In this document: in pieces, positions 26,164 to 35,463 of the stretch | How the letters are laid out: every line of letters begins with the position of its first letter | Position numbering within the stretch: position 1 is the stretch's first letter | Source of the DNA: Kitasatospora kifunensis | GTDB lineage: Bacteria; Actinomycetota; Actinomycetes; Streptomycetales; Streptomycetaceae | Length of the DNA: 64,000 bases | Reading direction: 5' to 3' | Assembly (NCBI RefSeq): GCF_014203855.1 | Contig: NZ_JACHJV010000003.1 | Span: forward strand, 124,001-188,000 | Notes under the pieces: generated by a model | The model's database searches: none | What the model was told of the DNA's origin: nothing | Seen by the model: only the letters and a program-made list of their open reading frames with translations | Translations under genes and position numbers: made by a program

Positions 26164-26910
26164 ATGTGCGGCCGCTTCGTCTCCACCACCGGTCCCCAGG
26201 ACCTCGTCAGTCTGTTCGGCGTCACCCGCTGGGACCCGGCCGAGACCCTCGATCCCAGCTGGAACGTGGCGCCCACCGACCCGGTGTGGGCCGTGCTGGA
26301 GCGCCTGGACCGCGACACCGGCGAACTCGCCCGCCAGCTACGCCCCCTGCGCTGGGGCCTGGTGCCGTCCTGGGCGAAGGACCCGAGCGTCGGAGCACGG
26401 ATGATCAACGCCCGCTCCGAGACCGTCCACGAGAAGCCCGCCTTCCGCAAGGCCTTCGCCACCCGCCGGTGCCTGCTGCCCGCCGACGGCTACTACGAAT
26501 GGGTCGCCATCGCCGCCGCCGAGGGGAAGAAGGCCTACAAACAGCCGTACTACCTCACCCCCGCTGACAACAGCCTGATGGCGATGGCCGCGCTGTACGA
26601 GTTCTGGCGCGACCCCACCCGCCCCGACCACGACCCGCTCGCCTGGCTGACCACCACCACGGTCATCACCACCCAGGCCCGCGACGACGCCGGCCGCGTC
26701 CACGACCGCATGCCGCTGACGATCGACCAGGACGACTTCGCGACCTGGCTCGACCCCGCGCTCACCGAGACGGCCGAGCTCCGCTCGCTGCTCCGCACCC
26801 CCGCTGACGGTCATCTGACCGTCCGCCCGGTCAGCACCGCGGTCAACAGCGTCCGCAACAACGGAGCCCAGCTCCTGGACGAGGCACCCGACGCTCCCCC
26901 ACTCGCCTGA
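26164..26910 (+). CDS. SRAP domain protein (HMCES/YedK family)
   Basis: 248 residues. SRAP proteins crosslink to abasic sites in single-stranded DNA through the N-terminal Cys. All key features are present: MCGR start (Cys2 exposed after Met removal), Asn34 in SWNVAP, RMINARSET with Glu85-type DNA contact, Glu112 in GYYEW, and His180 in VHDRMP. Cytosolic DNA-damage protection. Begins about 45 bases after the integrase fragment. The following stretch is a broken membrane-protein gene on the other strand. Confidence 0.93.
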   Translation: MCGRFVSTTGPQDLVSLFGVTRWDPAETLDPSWNVAPTDPVWAVLERLDRDTGELARQLRPLRWGLVPSWAKDPSVGARMINARSETVHEKPAFRKAFATRRCLLPADGYYEWVAIAAAEGKKAYKQPYYLTPADNSLMAMAALYEFWRDPTRPDHDPLAWLTTTTVITTQARDDAGRVHDRMPLTIDQDDFATWLDPALTETAELRSLLRTPADGHLTVRPVSTAVNSVRNNGAQLLDEAPDAPPLA

Positions 26911-27069
26911 CCGACAACGGGTCCAGCGCGGGAAGACCTGACCCCACGGGCGGACCAGCCCCCACAGCAGGAAGACGCCGAGGAAGGCCAGCAGAACGGT
27001 GGAATCCAGGCCCCAGGATTCCAGGGTGAGCCAGATCCCCGAGGCGCCGTTGCGCTCGGAGATCGCGAT
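26911..27069 (-). pseudogene. C-terminal part of a membrane-protein gene split by a TnpB element
   Basis: Minus strand reads IAISERNGASGIWLTLESWG then LDSTVLLAFLGVFLLWGLVR and PWGQVFPRW, a transmembrane segment and a typical tail. It breaks off near the SRAP gene, so the extreme C-terminus is missing. It continues the part at 28485-29070: removing the TnpB element joins GISGKE to IAISERNG in frame. Confidence 0.8.
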
Positions 27070-27207
27070 CATCTGTTATCTCCCAGGAAATCCCGGCCTT
27101 CAGGCCGGGAAGGAATGGGCGCTTGGCGTGGAGGCGCGGAGCGCCGGGATTTCTCTTCGTTGTCGGTGAGGGGCTGGGATGTCGGTGGGGGTCGGTAGGT
27201 TGGTGGG

Positions 27208-28467
27208 GTGCATCTTCGGTACTCGTATCGCCTGTATCCGACGGCGGGTCAGTGTCAGGCGCTGGCCCGGACGTTCGGTTGTGCTCGGGTGGTGTTCAAC
27301 GATGGGCTGGCCGCCCGGAAGGTCGCCTGGCGGGCGGATCGGTCGCGGATCGCGCTGGGGGCGTTGGCGAAGGCGGTGATCACGGACGCGAAGCGGACCA
27401 CCGAACGGGCGTGGTTGGCCGCGGTGTCGGTGGACGCGCTGCAGTCCTCGCTTCGCGATCTGGATGCCGCGTACCGCGGCTTCTTCGACGCGGTGTCCGG
27501 CAAGCGGCGCGGTGGTGGCCGGGTGGGCCTGCCGGTGTTCAAGTCGCGTAAGGAGAAGCGGCAGTCGGTCCGGTTCAGTCGCAACGGGTTCCGGATCCGG
27601 GGCAACGGGAAGCTGAACCTGGCGAAGATCGGCGACGTACGGGTGAAGTGGTCCCGCAAGCTGCCCGCCGACCCGTCGTCGGTGACGATCGTGCTGGATC
27701 CGTCCGGGCGCTACCACGCGTCGTTCGTCGTCGACGTCGAACCGGAGGCGCTGCCCGAACTCGATGCCGAGGTGGGCATCGACCTGGGCCTTGCCACCTA
27801 CGCGGTCCTGTCGGACGGCGCGGTGATCGACAATCCCCGGTTCCTGCGCAAGGCCGAGAAGCGGTTGAAGGCCGCGCAGCGGGAGTTGTCCCGCAAGGCC
27901 AAGGGGTCCAAGAACCGGGCCAAGGCCCGCGTCAAGGTCGCCAAGGCGCACGCCAAGGTGGCCGACACCCGCAAGGACTGGCTGCACAAGCAGACGACCG
28001 GGATCATTCGCGAAAATCAAGCGATCTACCTGGAAGATCTGAACGTGCGCGGCCTGGGCCGTGGCCGCCTCGCCAAGTCCGTCCACGACGCCGGCTGGTC
28101 CACCTTCCGCCGCATGCTGGAGGAGAAGGCGCTCCGTTACGGGCGCCATGTCGGGATCGTGCACCGTACGTTCCCCTCCTCCCAGCTCTGCTCCGCGTGC
28201 GGGCACCGCGACGGCCCCAAGCCACTCGCGGTCCGCGCGTGGGTGTGTGGTGCGTGCGGTGTGTCGCATGATCGTGACCTCAACGCTGCTCGTAACATCC
28301 TGGCCGCCGGGCGGGCGGACAGGTTAAACGCCCCTGGAGGGCCGGTCAGACCCGGTGTGGCAATCCCACACCAGGCACGGCCCGTTGAACGGGGAACCCA
28401 CCGGAACGCCGCCGATATGGGGCGCAAGCCCCGTGCCGACGGCGCGGCCGGAATCCCCGCGCCTTAG
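27208..28467 (+). CDS. tnpB: TnpB RNA-guided nuclease homologue, copy 1
   Basis: 419 residues. N-terminal MHLRYSYRLYPTAGQ and HTH region, then a RuvC nuclease with Asp192 (VGIDLGLA), Glu276 (IYLEDLNV) and Asp355/357 (SHDRDLNAARN), all present. The zinc ribbon is complete (CSACGHRDG ... CGACG; Cys328, 331, 347, 350). TnpB proteins cut DNA guided by an RNA made from the element's right end; they also help retain the element. GTG start shared with copy 2. The last 50 codons overlap the presumed omega RNA. Against copy 2 it has one extra Gly near residue 103 and scattered changes. Confidence 0.92.
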   Translation: MHLRYSYRLYPTAGQCQALARTFGCARVVFNDGLAARKVAWRADRSRIALGALAKAVITDAKRTTERAWLAAVSVDALQSSLRDLDAAYRGFFDAVSGKRRGGGRVGLPVFKSRKEKRQSVRFSRNGFRIRGNGKLNLAKIGDVRVKWSRKLPADPSSVTIVLDPSGRYHASFVVDVEPEALPELDAEVGIDLGLATYAVLSDGAVIDNPRFLRKAEKRLKAAQRELSRKAKGSKNRAKARVKVAKAHAKVADTRKDWLHKQTTGIIRENQAIYLEDLNVRGLGRGRLAKSVHDAGWSTFRRMLEEKALRYGRHVGIVHRTFPSSQLCSACGHRDGPKPLAVRAWVCGACGVSHDRDLNAARNILAAGRADRLNAPGGPVRPGVAIPHQARPVERGTHRNAADMGRKPRADGAAGIPAP

Positions 28468-28484
28468 CGCGGGGAGGATGTCAA
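28300..28484 (+). ncRNA. Probable omega RNA (reRNA) of TnpB copy 1
   Basis: The 3' end of tnpB and the element's right end form successive stems: GTGTGG/CCACAC, CCCGTT/AACGGG, GGGGC/GCCCC, and CCCCGCGC, CTTA, GCGCGGGG just before GAGGATGTCAA. The same stems occur in copy 2 with G-U or loop changes that keep pairing. The guide would begin with the flank CTCCTTGCCACTG. Confidence 0.65.
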
Positions 28485-29070
28485 CTCCTTGCCACTGATC
28501 CCGGCGAAGGTGCCGCCGGACACCCAGACCAACTTCATCGCCGCGTACGGGAGGAAGGCCACGGTACCGGCGCAGGCGGCGAGTTGGACCCGCAAGGGAG
28601 CGCGGGAGGGTACCGGCGCAGTGGCGCCGGGGGGGCGGGCGATGGCCGGCTCGGGCGGTCGCCGCAAGCAGGAGCGCTCCAACGGCCGCCAGCGAACGGT
28701 TCGCGGCGGCCACTCGGCTGTCCACTCCTTCACCGGTCATCAGCGTGATCACGTCCATCAGCAGACTGAACGCGGCGATCCCGGTCAGCCCGCAGAGCAC
28801 CCACAGCAGCACCCGCAACGCCGGCCGCAGCCCGTGGCGCACCACCGCCCGGCAGACCAGTGCCGCCACTGCGCCAACCGCCACGACGGTCCAGTCGAGC
28901 GCGACGGCTCCCCGGATGACGCCGTCGTGGAACAGCGGCATCCCGCTCAGGGCGCAGGCAAGGCCGAAGGCGCCGTAGACCGCTGCCCAGAGCACTGTCA
29001 CCCAGCCCACCCACCCGGGCCATCCCTGCCACCACGTACGGGTCCCCAACGTCTGTCCATCACCGGCCAT
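28485..29070 (-). pseudogene. N-terminal part of the split membrane-protein gene
   Basis: Starts MAGDGQTLGTRTWW at 29070. Four hydrophobic segments follow (TVLWAAVYGAFGLACAL; WTVVAVGAVAALVC; VLLWVLCGLTGIAAF; SLAAVGALLLAATA). A frame change at about 28690-28720 is needed to reach LAACAGTVAFLPYAAMKLVW and GTFAGISGKE, where the TnpB element intervenes. The gene therefore carries a frameshift, the insertion, and loss of its extreme 3' end. Function of the family unknown to me. Confidence 0.75.
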
Positions 29071-29332
29071 ACCCCCGAACGTCGCATCGACCGCCGCCGT
29101 GCGGCAACAACCGCCCGGACGATCCGCCTCCCCCCGTCGGGTGAGTGACTTTCAGAGAAACCCAACGCTGATCACGAAGAGTGACGCTCCCAGGTGACCG
29201 TCCGTGGGGAGTCCGGGCTGGCCGCTGTCAGAGGGCGGTTCGTGAGCCTTTGACCGGTTCTGTTTTCACCTGATGGTGTGGGTGTGAGCGGAGTCTGCTC
29301 GTCGGCAGGTGGTGGTCTGCTGGGGTGGTGGG

Positions 29333-30181
29333 GTGAGTGAACACAAGCCGTATCCGAGCGACTTGTCGGATGAGCAGTGGTCGTTGATCGAGCCGGTGAT
29401 CACGGCTTGGAAGGACCGGCATCGCTCGGTGAGCGGCCATCAGGGCGCCTATGCGATGCGGGAGATCGTGAACTCGATCCTCTACCAGGGCAGGACCGGT
29501 TGCCAGTGGACCTACCTCCCGCACGATCTTCCCCCGAAGAGCGCGACGTACTACTACTTCGCCGCCTGGCGCGACGATGGGACCGACCAGGTGATCCATG
29601 AACTCCTACGCTGCCAGGTCCGCGAGCGGGCCCGCCGATTAGAGGACCCGACGCTGGTGGTCCTGGACACGCAGAGCGTCCACGTTGCCGCCGGGGTCCC
29701 GGCCTCCACGACCGGCCGTGACCCCGCGAAACGGGTGCCCGGCCGCAAGCGGGGCCTGGCCGTCGACGTGCTCGGACTGGTCATCGCCGTCATCGTCCTG
29801 GCCGCGAACACGCACGACAACGCCGCGGGCATCGCTCTGCTGGACCAGGTCGCCGAACACGCCGGCGGCACCGTCCGCAAAGCCCTGGTCGACCAGGGCT
29901 TCAAGAACCAGGTCGTCGCGCACGGCACCCAGCTGGGCATCGACGTCGAGATCGTCGAACGCAACCCGCAGGACAGGGGCTTCGTCCCGCAGCCGAAGCG
30001 CTGGAGGGTCGAGCAGACCTACGGGATCCTGATACTGCACCGGCGTCTGGTCCGCGACTACGAGCACCACCCGACCTCCTCCGCCTCCCGCATCTACTGG
30101 GCCATGACCCAGGTCATGGTCCGCCGCCTCACCGGCGCGAACACGCCCTCCTGGCGCGACCCACGGGCGGTGAGTGCGTGA
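29333..30181 (+). CDS. IS5-family DDE transposase
   Basis: About 282 residues from GTG 29333 (VSEHKPYPSDLSDEQW). DUF4096-type N-terminus (LSDEQWSLIEPVI; GCQWTYLPHDLPPKSATYYY), then DDE residues: Asp in VVLDTQSV, Asp in ALVDQGFKN, and Glu in WRVEQTYGIL. It ends in GTGA, overlapping the start of the next gene by 4 bases. Confidence 0.9.
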   Translation: MSEHKPYPSDLSDEQWSLIEPVITAWKDRHRSVSGHQGAYAMREIVNSILYQGRTGCQWTYLPHDLPPKSATYYYFAAWRDDGTDQVIHELLRCQVRERARRLEDPTLVVLDTQSVHVAAGVPASTTGRDPAKRVPGRKRGLAVDVLGLVIAVIVLAANTHDNAAGIALLDQVAEHAGGTVRKALVDQGFKNQVVAHGTQLGIDVEIVERNPQDRGFVPQPKRWRVEQTYGILILHRRLVRDYEHHPTSSASRIYWAMTQVMVRRLTGANTPSWRDPRAVSA

Positions 30182-30582
30182 GCATCCAGGCTCTGCTCGA
30201 CGCACTGGACATCCAGGAGAACGCCGCCCAGGCTCTCGCCGAAGATCTCTGCACGCAGATCGCGGAACTGAACAACCGGCTCCGGCAGGCGCAGACCCAG
30301 CTCGAACGCCTCGCGATCACCCGCGAAACCGTCACCGCTCTCGCCGACCGCCTCCCGGTCCGCACCTCCTCGCCCGGCCTGCCCGAGCACCCGGACTACC
30401 CCCGCATCCTCGCCGTCTTCAACGAGGCATCCGGCCCCCTGCGGGCCCGAGACGTCTGCGAAGCCCTCGACCACGAACTCCTGCCGAAGAACATCGAAGG
30501 AACCCGAGCCAAGCTGAAATGCCTCGTCAAGCTCGGCATTCTCACCGAGATCGGCGCCGGCACCTTCACCAGGAAGCAATAG
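30178..30582 (+). CDS. Small winged-helix accessory protein of the IS5 element
   Basis: 134 residues, overlapping the transposase by 4 bases and inside the inverted repeats. N-terminal coiled coil (residues 10-60, Leu/Gln/Arg heptads) and C-terminal winged-helix-like domain (ILAVFNEASGPLRARDVCEA; LKCLVKLGILTEIGAGTFTR). Probably binds DNA; its part in transposition is unknown. Similar two-gene IS5 elements seem common in streptomycetes. Confidence 0.7.
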   Translation: MSIQALLDALDIQENAAQALAEDLCTQIAELNNRLRQAQTQLERLAITRETVTALADRLPVRTSSPGLPEHPDYPRILAVFNEASGPLRARDVCEALDHELLPKNIEGTRAKLKCLVKLGILTEIGAGTFTRKQ

Positions 30583-30833
30583 CCGACCAGCATCCCTGAC
30601 CCGACCTCACCCCGAAACGGACATCACCTCACGAACCGCCCTCTCAGACATGACGGTGGACCGAGGCGAGACCCTTCGAGTGAAAAACCGGAGCAAGACC
30701 GCCTGATTGGCGGTTCGCTGGCCGTCAGGGGAGCTCCAAACCATACGTTCGACTCTGGCGCTCACAGCGGCGGCGCTCGTGCACAGAGTTCATTCACACC
30801 TGCCACAGGCCACAAAGCCGAGAGGAAACAGTC

Positions 30834-31451
30834 ATGCGCCTGACCCGCCCCGCTCTCACTGTTGCAGCAGTGGCGGCTTCCACCTCAGCCTTTGGCCTGC
30901 CCCTCCTCTTCGCGGGCTGGGTCTCCCACAGTTCCGATACCAGGCAGGTCCGCACGGTCAGCGCCCCGGGCACCTCGCGAAGCCAAGCCGAATCTCCCCA
31001 GGACCCCTCCACCGATCCGGACCCGCAGGCATCAGCGCCCCCTTGTCGCAGCTACGGCGGCCCCTACTGCGGCTCGGTGAGAACATACTGGGGTGGCTGT
31101 GACTGGGATTGGGGCCTGAGCTTCGGATTCAAAAACCCTGACTGGATCTGCCCCGAAGACCCCCGCCCCACCCCCTCGGCCACACCCAGCCCGTCGGGCA
31201 CGCCCAGTTCCTCGGTCACACCCAGCCCCACGGCCACGCCCAGTTCCGCAGCCGCACCCAGCCCCACGGCCAGGCCCAGACCTCCGGCCAAGCCCAAATC
31301 ATCGGCCAGGCCCAGACCTCCCGCTAAGCCCAGACCTCCGGCCAAGCCCAGCCCATCAGCCAAGCCCAGTTCCTCGGCCACCCCCAGTTCCTCGGCCAAG
31401 CCCAGCCCCACGGCCACGCCGACCCCCGCCGGAAGCAGCAGCTCCCCCTGA
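30834..31451 (+). CDS. Secreted protein with Pro/Ser/Lys-rich repeat tail
   Basis: 205 residues. Signal peptide or N-terminal anchor (1-30), a short Cys-containing region (CRSYGGPYCGSVRTYWGGCD, four Cys with ICPED), then about 95 residues of degenerate short repeats (SPSGTPSSS, SPTATP, RPPAKP) typical of a wall-spanning linker. ATG follows AGAGGA. No catalytic motif. The repeat DNA is low-complexity CCCAGC-type sequence, prone to slippage. Confidence 0.65.
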   Translation: MRLTRPALTVAAVAASTSAFGLPLLFAGWVSHSSDTRQVRTVSAPGTSRSQAESPQDPSTDPDPQASAPPCRSYGGPYCGSVRTYWGGCDWDWGLSFGFKNPDWICPEDPRPTPSATPSPSGTPSSSVTPSPTATPSSAAAPSPTARPRPPAKPKSSARPRPPAKPRPPAKPSPSAKPSSSATPSSSAKPSPTATPTPAGSSSSP

Positions 31452-31772
31452 CCAGCCCCGCTGGGAGGGCGCCGGCGACCGGCAGCGGCAGCGGCAGCGG
31501 CAGCGGCAGCGGCTGTGCATGCCCGCCGACAGCGGTCGAACCACGGGTGGCCCTGCTGTGCCGGGACGACTCATCGGGGCCGACGGGGCACAGCGGGCGT
31601 TCTCCAACCCGCAGGTCCAGCCACGGAGGACTGAGCGTGCGCCCGACCTACGGCCGCGCAGGCCCGCTGGACGGAACCGGTTGGATGCGGCGCCGTCCCG
31701 GCGTGGCCGACCCGGCCGCCTCCCCGGAGGCCGGCCGTGCATTGCGGGTACGGCCGGGGCAGCGGCGCATCA
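31452..31772. other. Intergenic with a GGCAGC microsatellite
   Basis: Bases 31481-31513 are tandem GGCAGC (about five and a half copies). The rest shows no convincing gene on either strand. Confidence 0.6.
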
Positions 31773-31802
31773 GGCCCCTGAGGCGATGTGGTGTCAGGGG
31801 CC
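31773..31802 (-). terminator. Hairpin terminator
   Basis: GGCCCCTGA and TCAGGGGCC form a perfect 9-bp stem around 12 bases, 34 bases beyond the stop of the minus-strand gene at 31836. Confidence 0.55.
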
Positions 31803-31835
31803 GCAGGCGCCGCCGGTTCCTCTTCCGACCGACTG

Positions 31836-32627
31836 TCACGCGGCAGAACGGCGTCGGCGAAGCCAGGCCGTAGCCAGCATTCCGAGAACCGCCAGCAAAC
31901 CGCAGGCCGCGATCCCGATGTGCTTCGCACTCAGAAGACCAGTGCTCCGATCGGCAGCCGCATCACGACTCGCAAGCGGGTGGATGGTGTCCTCGGAGCC
32001 GAGAGCCTGCGGCGTGGACTGGCCGTTTGGAGAGGGGGTCCCTTCCTGGGGCGACGGGGAGGCGGACGGGCTGCTCCCGTCGGCAGCCGCACCATCATGG
32101 GGAAGAGCATGGTCACCGCGGTCACCGTCCTCGCGGTCACCGTCGTCATGATCGTTGGCGCAGTGAGCGGCTGGGAAGGGGAAGGCCCGCTCGTGGTTGT
32201 CGAAGGCCCTCACCACGAAGAGCGGGTGGACCTTGAAAAAGTCACGGATCTCCAACTCATACTGGTTTTCGGTCTGAGTGGGGTACCTCACGTCCAGATA
32301 CGTTGCGACAGTAAAGCCCGTCCATGGTGCCGCCGGCGACAAGGGCGAGGACGCCGCGCTCCTCTGGATGACGATAGCCTCCGGCCCGCGCCGGCCGTTC
32401 TTCAAAATCGCCCTGAAATCCTTGTCAATGAGCACGACACGGCGGCGACTGTAGCAGTCACGCCAGGGGCCGCGGTCATCGTCGTGCCAGCCCCCATCCC
32501 CTTCCTGGAGCCACGGGGGGCCGGACGCCTGCCGTGCAGGCACCTGCGCAGCAACGCCTGGCGGCGCAGACGCAAGGGCGATGACCGCACCCGCCAGCGA
32601 CACTGCAACCCAGGGACGAAGACTCAT
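31836..32627 (-). CDS. Secreted protein with C-terminal membrane anchor
   Basis: 263 residues, start ATG 32627 with GGAGG upstream. Signal peptide 1-28 (ending PPGVAAQ). The ectodomain has no recognised fold but a protein-like core (RRVVLIDKDFRAIL; FTVATYLDVRYPTQTENQYE). An acidic His/Asp run follows (NDHDDGDREDGDRGDH), then a Ser/Pro linker. The C-terminus has a hydrophobic helix (IGIAACGLLAVLGMLATAWL) and RRRRSAA, an LAXTG-like tail topology without the sorting motif. Possibly a surface protein. Confidence 0.6.
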   Translation of the reverse strand: MSLRPWVAVSLAGAVIALASAPPGVAAQVPARQASGPPWLQEGDGGWHDDDRGPWRDCYSRRRVVLIDKDFRAILKNGRRGPEAIVIQRSAASSPLSPAAPWTGFTVATYLDVRYPTQTENQYELEIRDFFKVHPLFVVRAFDNHERAFPFPAAHCANDHDDGDREDGDRGDHALPHDGAAADGSSPSASPSPQEGTPSPNGQSTPQALGSEDTIHPLASRDAAADRSTGLLSAKHIGIAACGLLAVLGMLATAWLRRRRSAA

Positions 32628-32910
32628 CCAATGACCTCCACCTGCAACGGACGCAGGCGACTGCCTGCTGAGCAAGACATCCGGATCTCAGAAGCAGTTA
32701 AGAGGAGTCAACTCGTCATATCGTGAACATCCTCGGGGAGCCGTGCCCCTTGTCACTCAGCCGCAGCAGCTTCGGGCGAAAAACGCAGGTCGTACGCGGC
32801 TTCGACTGGATGACCGTGAGCGGTGCCGGCGGCGGTTGAACCGTGGTTCTGGATCACTTCTGGTGCCGGTGTGACGGAGGGTCACCGTCGCTTCTGGTAG
32901 AGCTTCGTGG
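32628..32910. other. Intergenic, no gene recognised
   Basis: Promoter side of the minus-strand gene at 32627. No frame looks protein-like. Ends at ISL3 debris. Confidence 0.4.
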
Positions 32911-33009
32911 TCACGCGGTGGGAAGGACGCGCTTGCGTAGGAGGTCCAGACCCGCTCTGCCGGGCATCTGCCGCTTCAGCACCTTGATCCGGTTCACCTG
33001 CCGCCGCCA
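32911..33009 (-). pseudogene. C-terminal scrap of an ISL3-type transposase
   Basis: Minus strand reads [20 protein letters not shown] then RKRV and stop, the characteristic ISL3 C-terminus (N-H/R-IK-LKRQM-GRA). It lies head-to-head with the fragment that follows. Confidence 0.65.
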
Positions 33010-33207
33010 GCCGCTCCACGCTCCTGCGACTGGTCCGGGCCATGCCCGATCCGCCGAAAACTTCGCTGAGGATTCCAGGTGTTGACGACTTCGCCATTCG
33101 CCGGGGCCACGTCCACGACACCGTCCTGATCGACATCGAGACCCGCGGACCGATCGACCTGCTGCCCGACCGCGAGGCCGCCGCCCTCGCGGAACGCGCG
33201 GGAAGGC
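33010..33207 (+). pseudogene. Central fragment of an ISL3-type transposase
   Basis: Plus strand reads [40 protein letters not shown] and [11 protein letters not shown], the linker and first DDE Asp (GVDDFA) of an ISL3 transposase. N- and C-terminal parts are missing. With the inverted scrap at 32911 it indicates an internally rearranged element. Confidence 0.7.
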
Positions 33208-33226
33208 CGCTACGCGGCCTTCCCGC
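33198..33226 (-). terminator. Perfect 13-bp stem terminator of the S53 gene
   Basis: GCGGGAAGGCCGC, loop TAC, GCGGCCTTCCCGC, 8 bases beyond the stop at 33234. Confidence 0.7.
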
Positions 33227-33233
33227 TTACGGC

Positions 33234-35414
33234 TCAGGTGGTCCAGATCGCCGAACCGGTGGCGAGCGGGTCCCCGGAGACGGGGGTGCCGGTCGCCGCG
33301 GTGACGTCGAACGAGACCCACTTGCCGCCGGTGACAAAGAACTGCACGAGGTGGCCGGACGCCGTCCTCGCGTACTCGGCGCCATTGACCGTCGCGGGGT
33401 TGCCCGCGATGGGGACGCCCGTGGCGGTCGTGACGTCGAAGACCACCCAGGCGCCGTTGGCGACGTAGAACTGGAGGAGGTCGCCGGACGGGCTCCGGGC
33501 GTACGCGACGCCGCCGGCCAGGGCCGGATCTCCAACGACCAGTGCGTTGGTGGCCGCCGACACGTCGAAGGTGACCCAGGCGCCGTTCGAGACGAAGAAC
33601 TGCCGCAGGTGGTTGTTGGCGTCGCGGGCGTACACCACCCCCGCGGCCGTCACCGGGTTACCCGCGATGGTCGCGCCGGTCGCCGCGGTGACGTCGAACG
33701 CGACCCAGACGCCGTTCGAGACGTCGAACTGGCGCAGATGGCCGTTCGTGTCCTCGGCGTAACCGCCACCGCCGCTCTGGAGGGAGAGGTCCCCGACGAT
33801 CGGCACGCCGCTCGCCGCGGTGACGTCGAACGCCGTCCAGCTGCCGTTGGAGGGGTAGAACTGGCGCAGATGGTCGTTCGTGTCGCGCACGTAGACCCCG
33901 CCGCCCTGGGCCGCGGGGTCACCCGCGACGGGGACACCGGTGGCGGCGGTCACGTCGGTCACCGTCCACTGGCCGTTCTGCTGCACGAACTCGCGCAGGT
34001 GGTCGTCGCTCCCCCGCACCCAGGTGGCTCCCGAATCGACCGAGGGCGTGCCCACCGCGCTCCCGCCGGGAGCGGCCGCGACGTTGTCGGCGTACCAGGC
34101 GCCGTTGGCCACGCCGAACTGCCACAGGTGGGTGGCGGAGAAGGCCGTGGTGCCCGCGGGCGTGCCGAGTCCGGTGGGGCCGTCCCACCCCGGTCCCGCA
34201 GTGCACAGGGGCGCTCCGCAGGACCCGTTGCTGCCGGAGGTGACGTCGTTGAGAGCGGACGGGTAGGTGTACGGGTACGCCGCTGGGAGATCGGCGCCAC
34301 CCGGCACACCGCCCAGTGCATACACGCCGGCGACGATGGGCGAGGCGACGCTCGTGCCGCCGTAGACCTGCCAGCCGCCGGCGCCGTAGGTCTGGTAGAC
34401 GGCCACGCCGGTGCTCGGGTCGGCGTCGGCGGAGACGTCAGCGATGGCCCGGCCGTTGCACCCGGTGGCGACCGACAGCTGCCGGCTGGGGCGCGGCTCG
34501 TAGCCGGAGCAGCCCGATCCGGCACCGCTCCAGGCCGTTTCGGTCCACCCCCGAGGGGTAGCAGACCGCTGGAGCGTGGTCCCGCCGACTGCGGTGACCT
34601 GCGGTGATGCGGCGGGGTAGAGGGTGCCCGCGCCGGTGTCCCCGGTGCTCGCGGTGATGACGACGCCGGGGTGCTCGAAGTGGGTGTCGGCGCTCAGCTC
34701 GCCAGGGTTCTCGAGCGATCCCCAACTGTTGGAGACGAAGCGGGCGTTGGCGCTCGCTTGGTCCTCGGCGGCGTACAGGTCGCCGGTGCCGTTGCTGTTG
34801 GCCTCGACCAGCAGGATGTGGCAGTGCGGGCAGACTGCCGAGACCATGTCGACGTCCACCGAGATCTCCCCGGCCCACCCCGCGTTCGGCACCGGCAGTG
34901 GTGCCGACGCGCCGCTCTGGTTCACTTTGCTGAAGCAGCCGTTGGCCGCCGTGCAGGGGGCGAGCCCGTACTGGCTGCGGTAGACCGCGAGATCCTGCTC
35001 CGCGGTGGGGTCGTCGTAGGCATCCACGATCGCGACGGTCGCGGTGCTGTCCGAGCTGAGGGCGTAGGCCTGGCGCAGGTCCGCCGGCCCGTACCCGGTG
35101 GGCACGGTCGCGGCGCCGGGTTGGCGGGCCACGGCGGCGGGATCGGTACGTCGGACGGCGAAGCAGGCGGCCAGGCTGGCCGTGGGCGCCGGGCAGGCGT
35201 TGACCGTCGGGCCGGCCGACCGGGCCTGCGCTGCGGCGCTGTGGACGGTGACGAGACCCAGGAGCACCGACGCGATGGCCAGCAGGCTCAGGTGTCCGAG
35301 GCCTGGCGTTCTCGTTGATCCTGATGTTTTTGATGTGCTTGACGTTCTCGATGCGCTCGACGTTCTTGATGTGCTTGACGTTCTTGATGCTTTTGCCACG
35401 AGGGGCTTGATCAA
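33234..35414 (-). CDS. Secreted S53 (sedolisin-like) peptidase with C-terminal PLL-type propeller
   Basis: 726 residues from TTG 35414 (GGGAG 6 bases before it; upstream in-frame starts lack one). Unusual N-terminus: about 30 residues of Arg/Ser/Thr repeats (SRTSST-type hexads) precede the hydrophobic signal [14 protein letters not shown]. Catalytic domain about 105-450: Glu183 and Asp187 ([10 protein letters not shown]), Asp259 (STGDTG) and Ser355 (YGGTSVASP), the S53 tetrad. The propeptide is very short compared with classic kumamolisins. The C-terminal third is seven or so blades with the pattern [19 protein letters not shown], likely a glycan-binding propeller. Hairpin leader at 35441-35463. 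Downstream of a lectin gene on the same strand. Confidence 0.85.
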   Translation of the reverse strand: MIKPLVAKASRTSSTSRTSSASRTSSTSKTSGSTRTPGLGHLSLLAIASVLLGLVTVHSAAAQARSAGPTVNACPAPTASLAACFAVRRTDPAAVARQPGAATVPTGYGPADLRQAYALSSDSTATVAIVDAYDDPTAEQDLAVYRSQYGLAPCTAANGCFSKVNQSGASAPLPVPNAGWAGEISVDVDMVSAVCPHCHILLVEANSNGTGDLYAAEDQASANARFVSNSWGSLENPGELSADTHFEHPGVVITASTGDTGAGTLYPAASPQVTAVGGTTLQRSATPRGWTETAWSGAGSGCSGYEPRPSRQLSVATGCNGRAIADVSADADPSTGVAVYQTYGAGGWQVYGGTSVASPIVAGVYALGGVPGGADLPAAYPYTYPSALNDVTSGSNGSCGAPLCTAGPGWDGPTGLGTPAGTTAFSATHLWQFGVANGAWYADNVAAAPGGSAVGTPSVDSGATWVRGSDDHLREFVQQNGQWTVTDVTAATGVPVAGDPAAQGGGVYVRDTNDHLRQFYPSNGSWTAFDVTAASGVPIVGDLSLQSGGGGYAEDTNGHLRQFDVSNGVWVAFDVTAATGATIAGNPVTAAGVVYARDANNHLRQFFVSNGAWVTFDVSAATNALVVGDPALAGGVAYARSPSGDLLQFYVANGAWVVFDVTTATGVPIAGNPATVNGAEYARTASGHLVQFFVTGGKWVSFDVTAATGTPVSGDPLATGSAIWTT

Positions 35415-35440
35415 GACGGCTCCCAGAGAAAAGGCGCCCC

Positions 35441-35463
35441 CCGCGGCACGGGTCGTGCCGCGG
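35441..35463 (-). promoter_or_regulatory. Hairpin in the leader of the S53 gene
   Basis: CCGCGGCACG, loop of 3, CGTGCCGCGG: perfect 10-bp stem ending about 26 bases upstream of the TTG, followed on the coding strand by GGGGGCGCCTTTTCTC. The stem plus short T-run could attenuate transcription. Confidence 0.45.

Larger units (their letters stand above)
27070..28484 (+). mobile_element. TnpB-only IS200/IS605-like element, copy 1
   Basis: 1415 bases. Left end CATCTGTTATCTCCCAGG with a hairpin at 27091-27110 (TCCCGGCC, TTCA, GGCCGGGA). Right end GCGCGGGGAGGATGTCAA. Both ends match copy 2 (46063-47501), whose flanks differ, which fixes the borders. It contains tnpB and a probable omega RNA but no tnpA. 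No target duplication. Inserted in a membrane-protein gene: flanks GATCGCGAT and CTCCTTGCC rejoin to an uninterrupted frame. Confidence 0.85.
29231..30643 (+). mobile_element. IS5-family insertion sequence with accessory gene
   Basis: About 1413 bases, bounded by inverted repeats GAGGGCGGTTCGTGAG at 29231-29246 and its exact complement at 30628-30643, with TCA on both flanks as a 3-base target duplication. Carries a transposase and a small overlapping second gene. Looks intact. Confidence 0.8.

Noticed and set aside
31481-31516. GGCAGC run as a possible binding-site array
   Set aside because: Simple hexanucleotide slippage repeat with no spacing or arms; reported only as a microsatellite.
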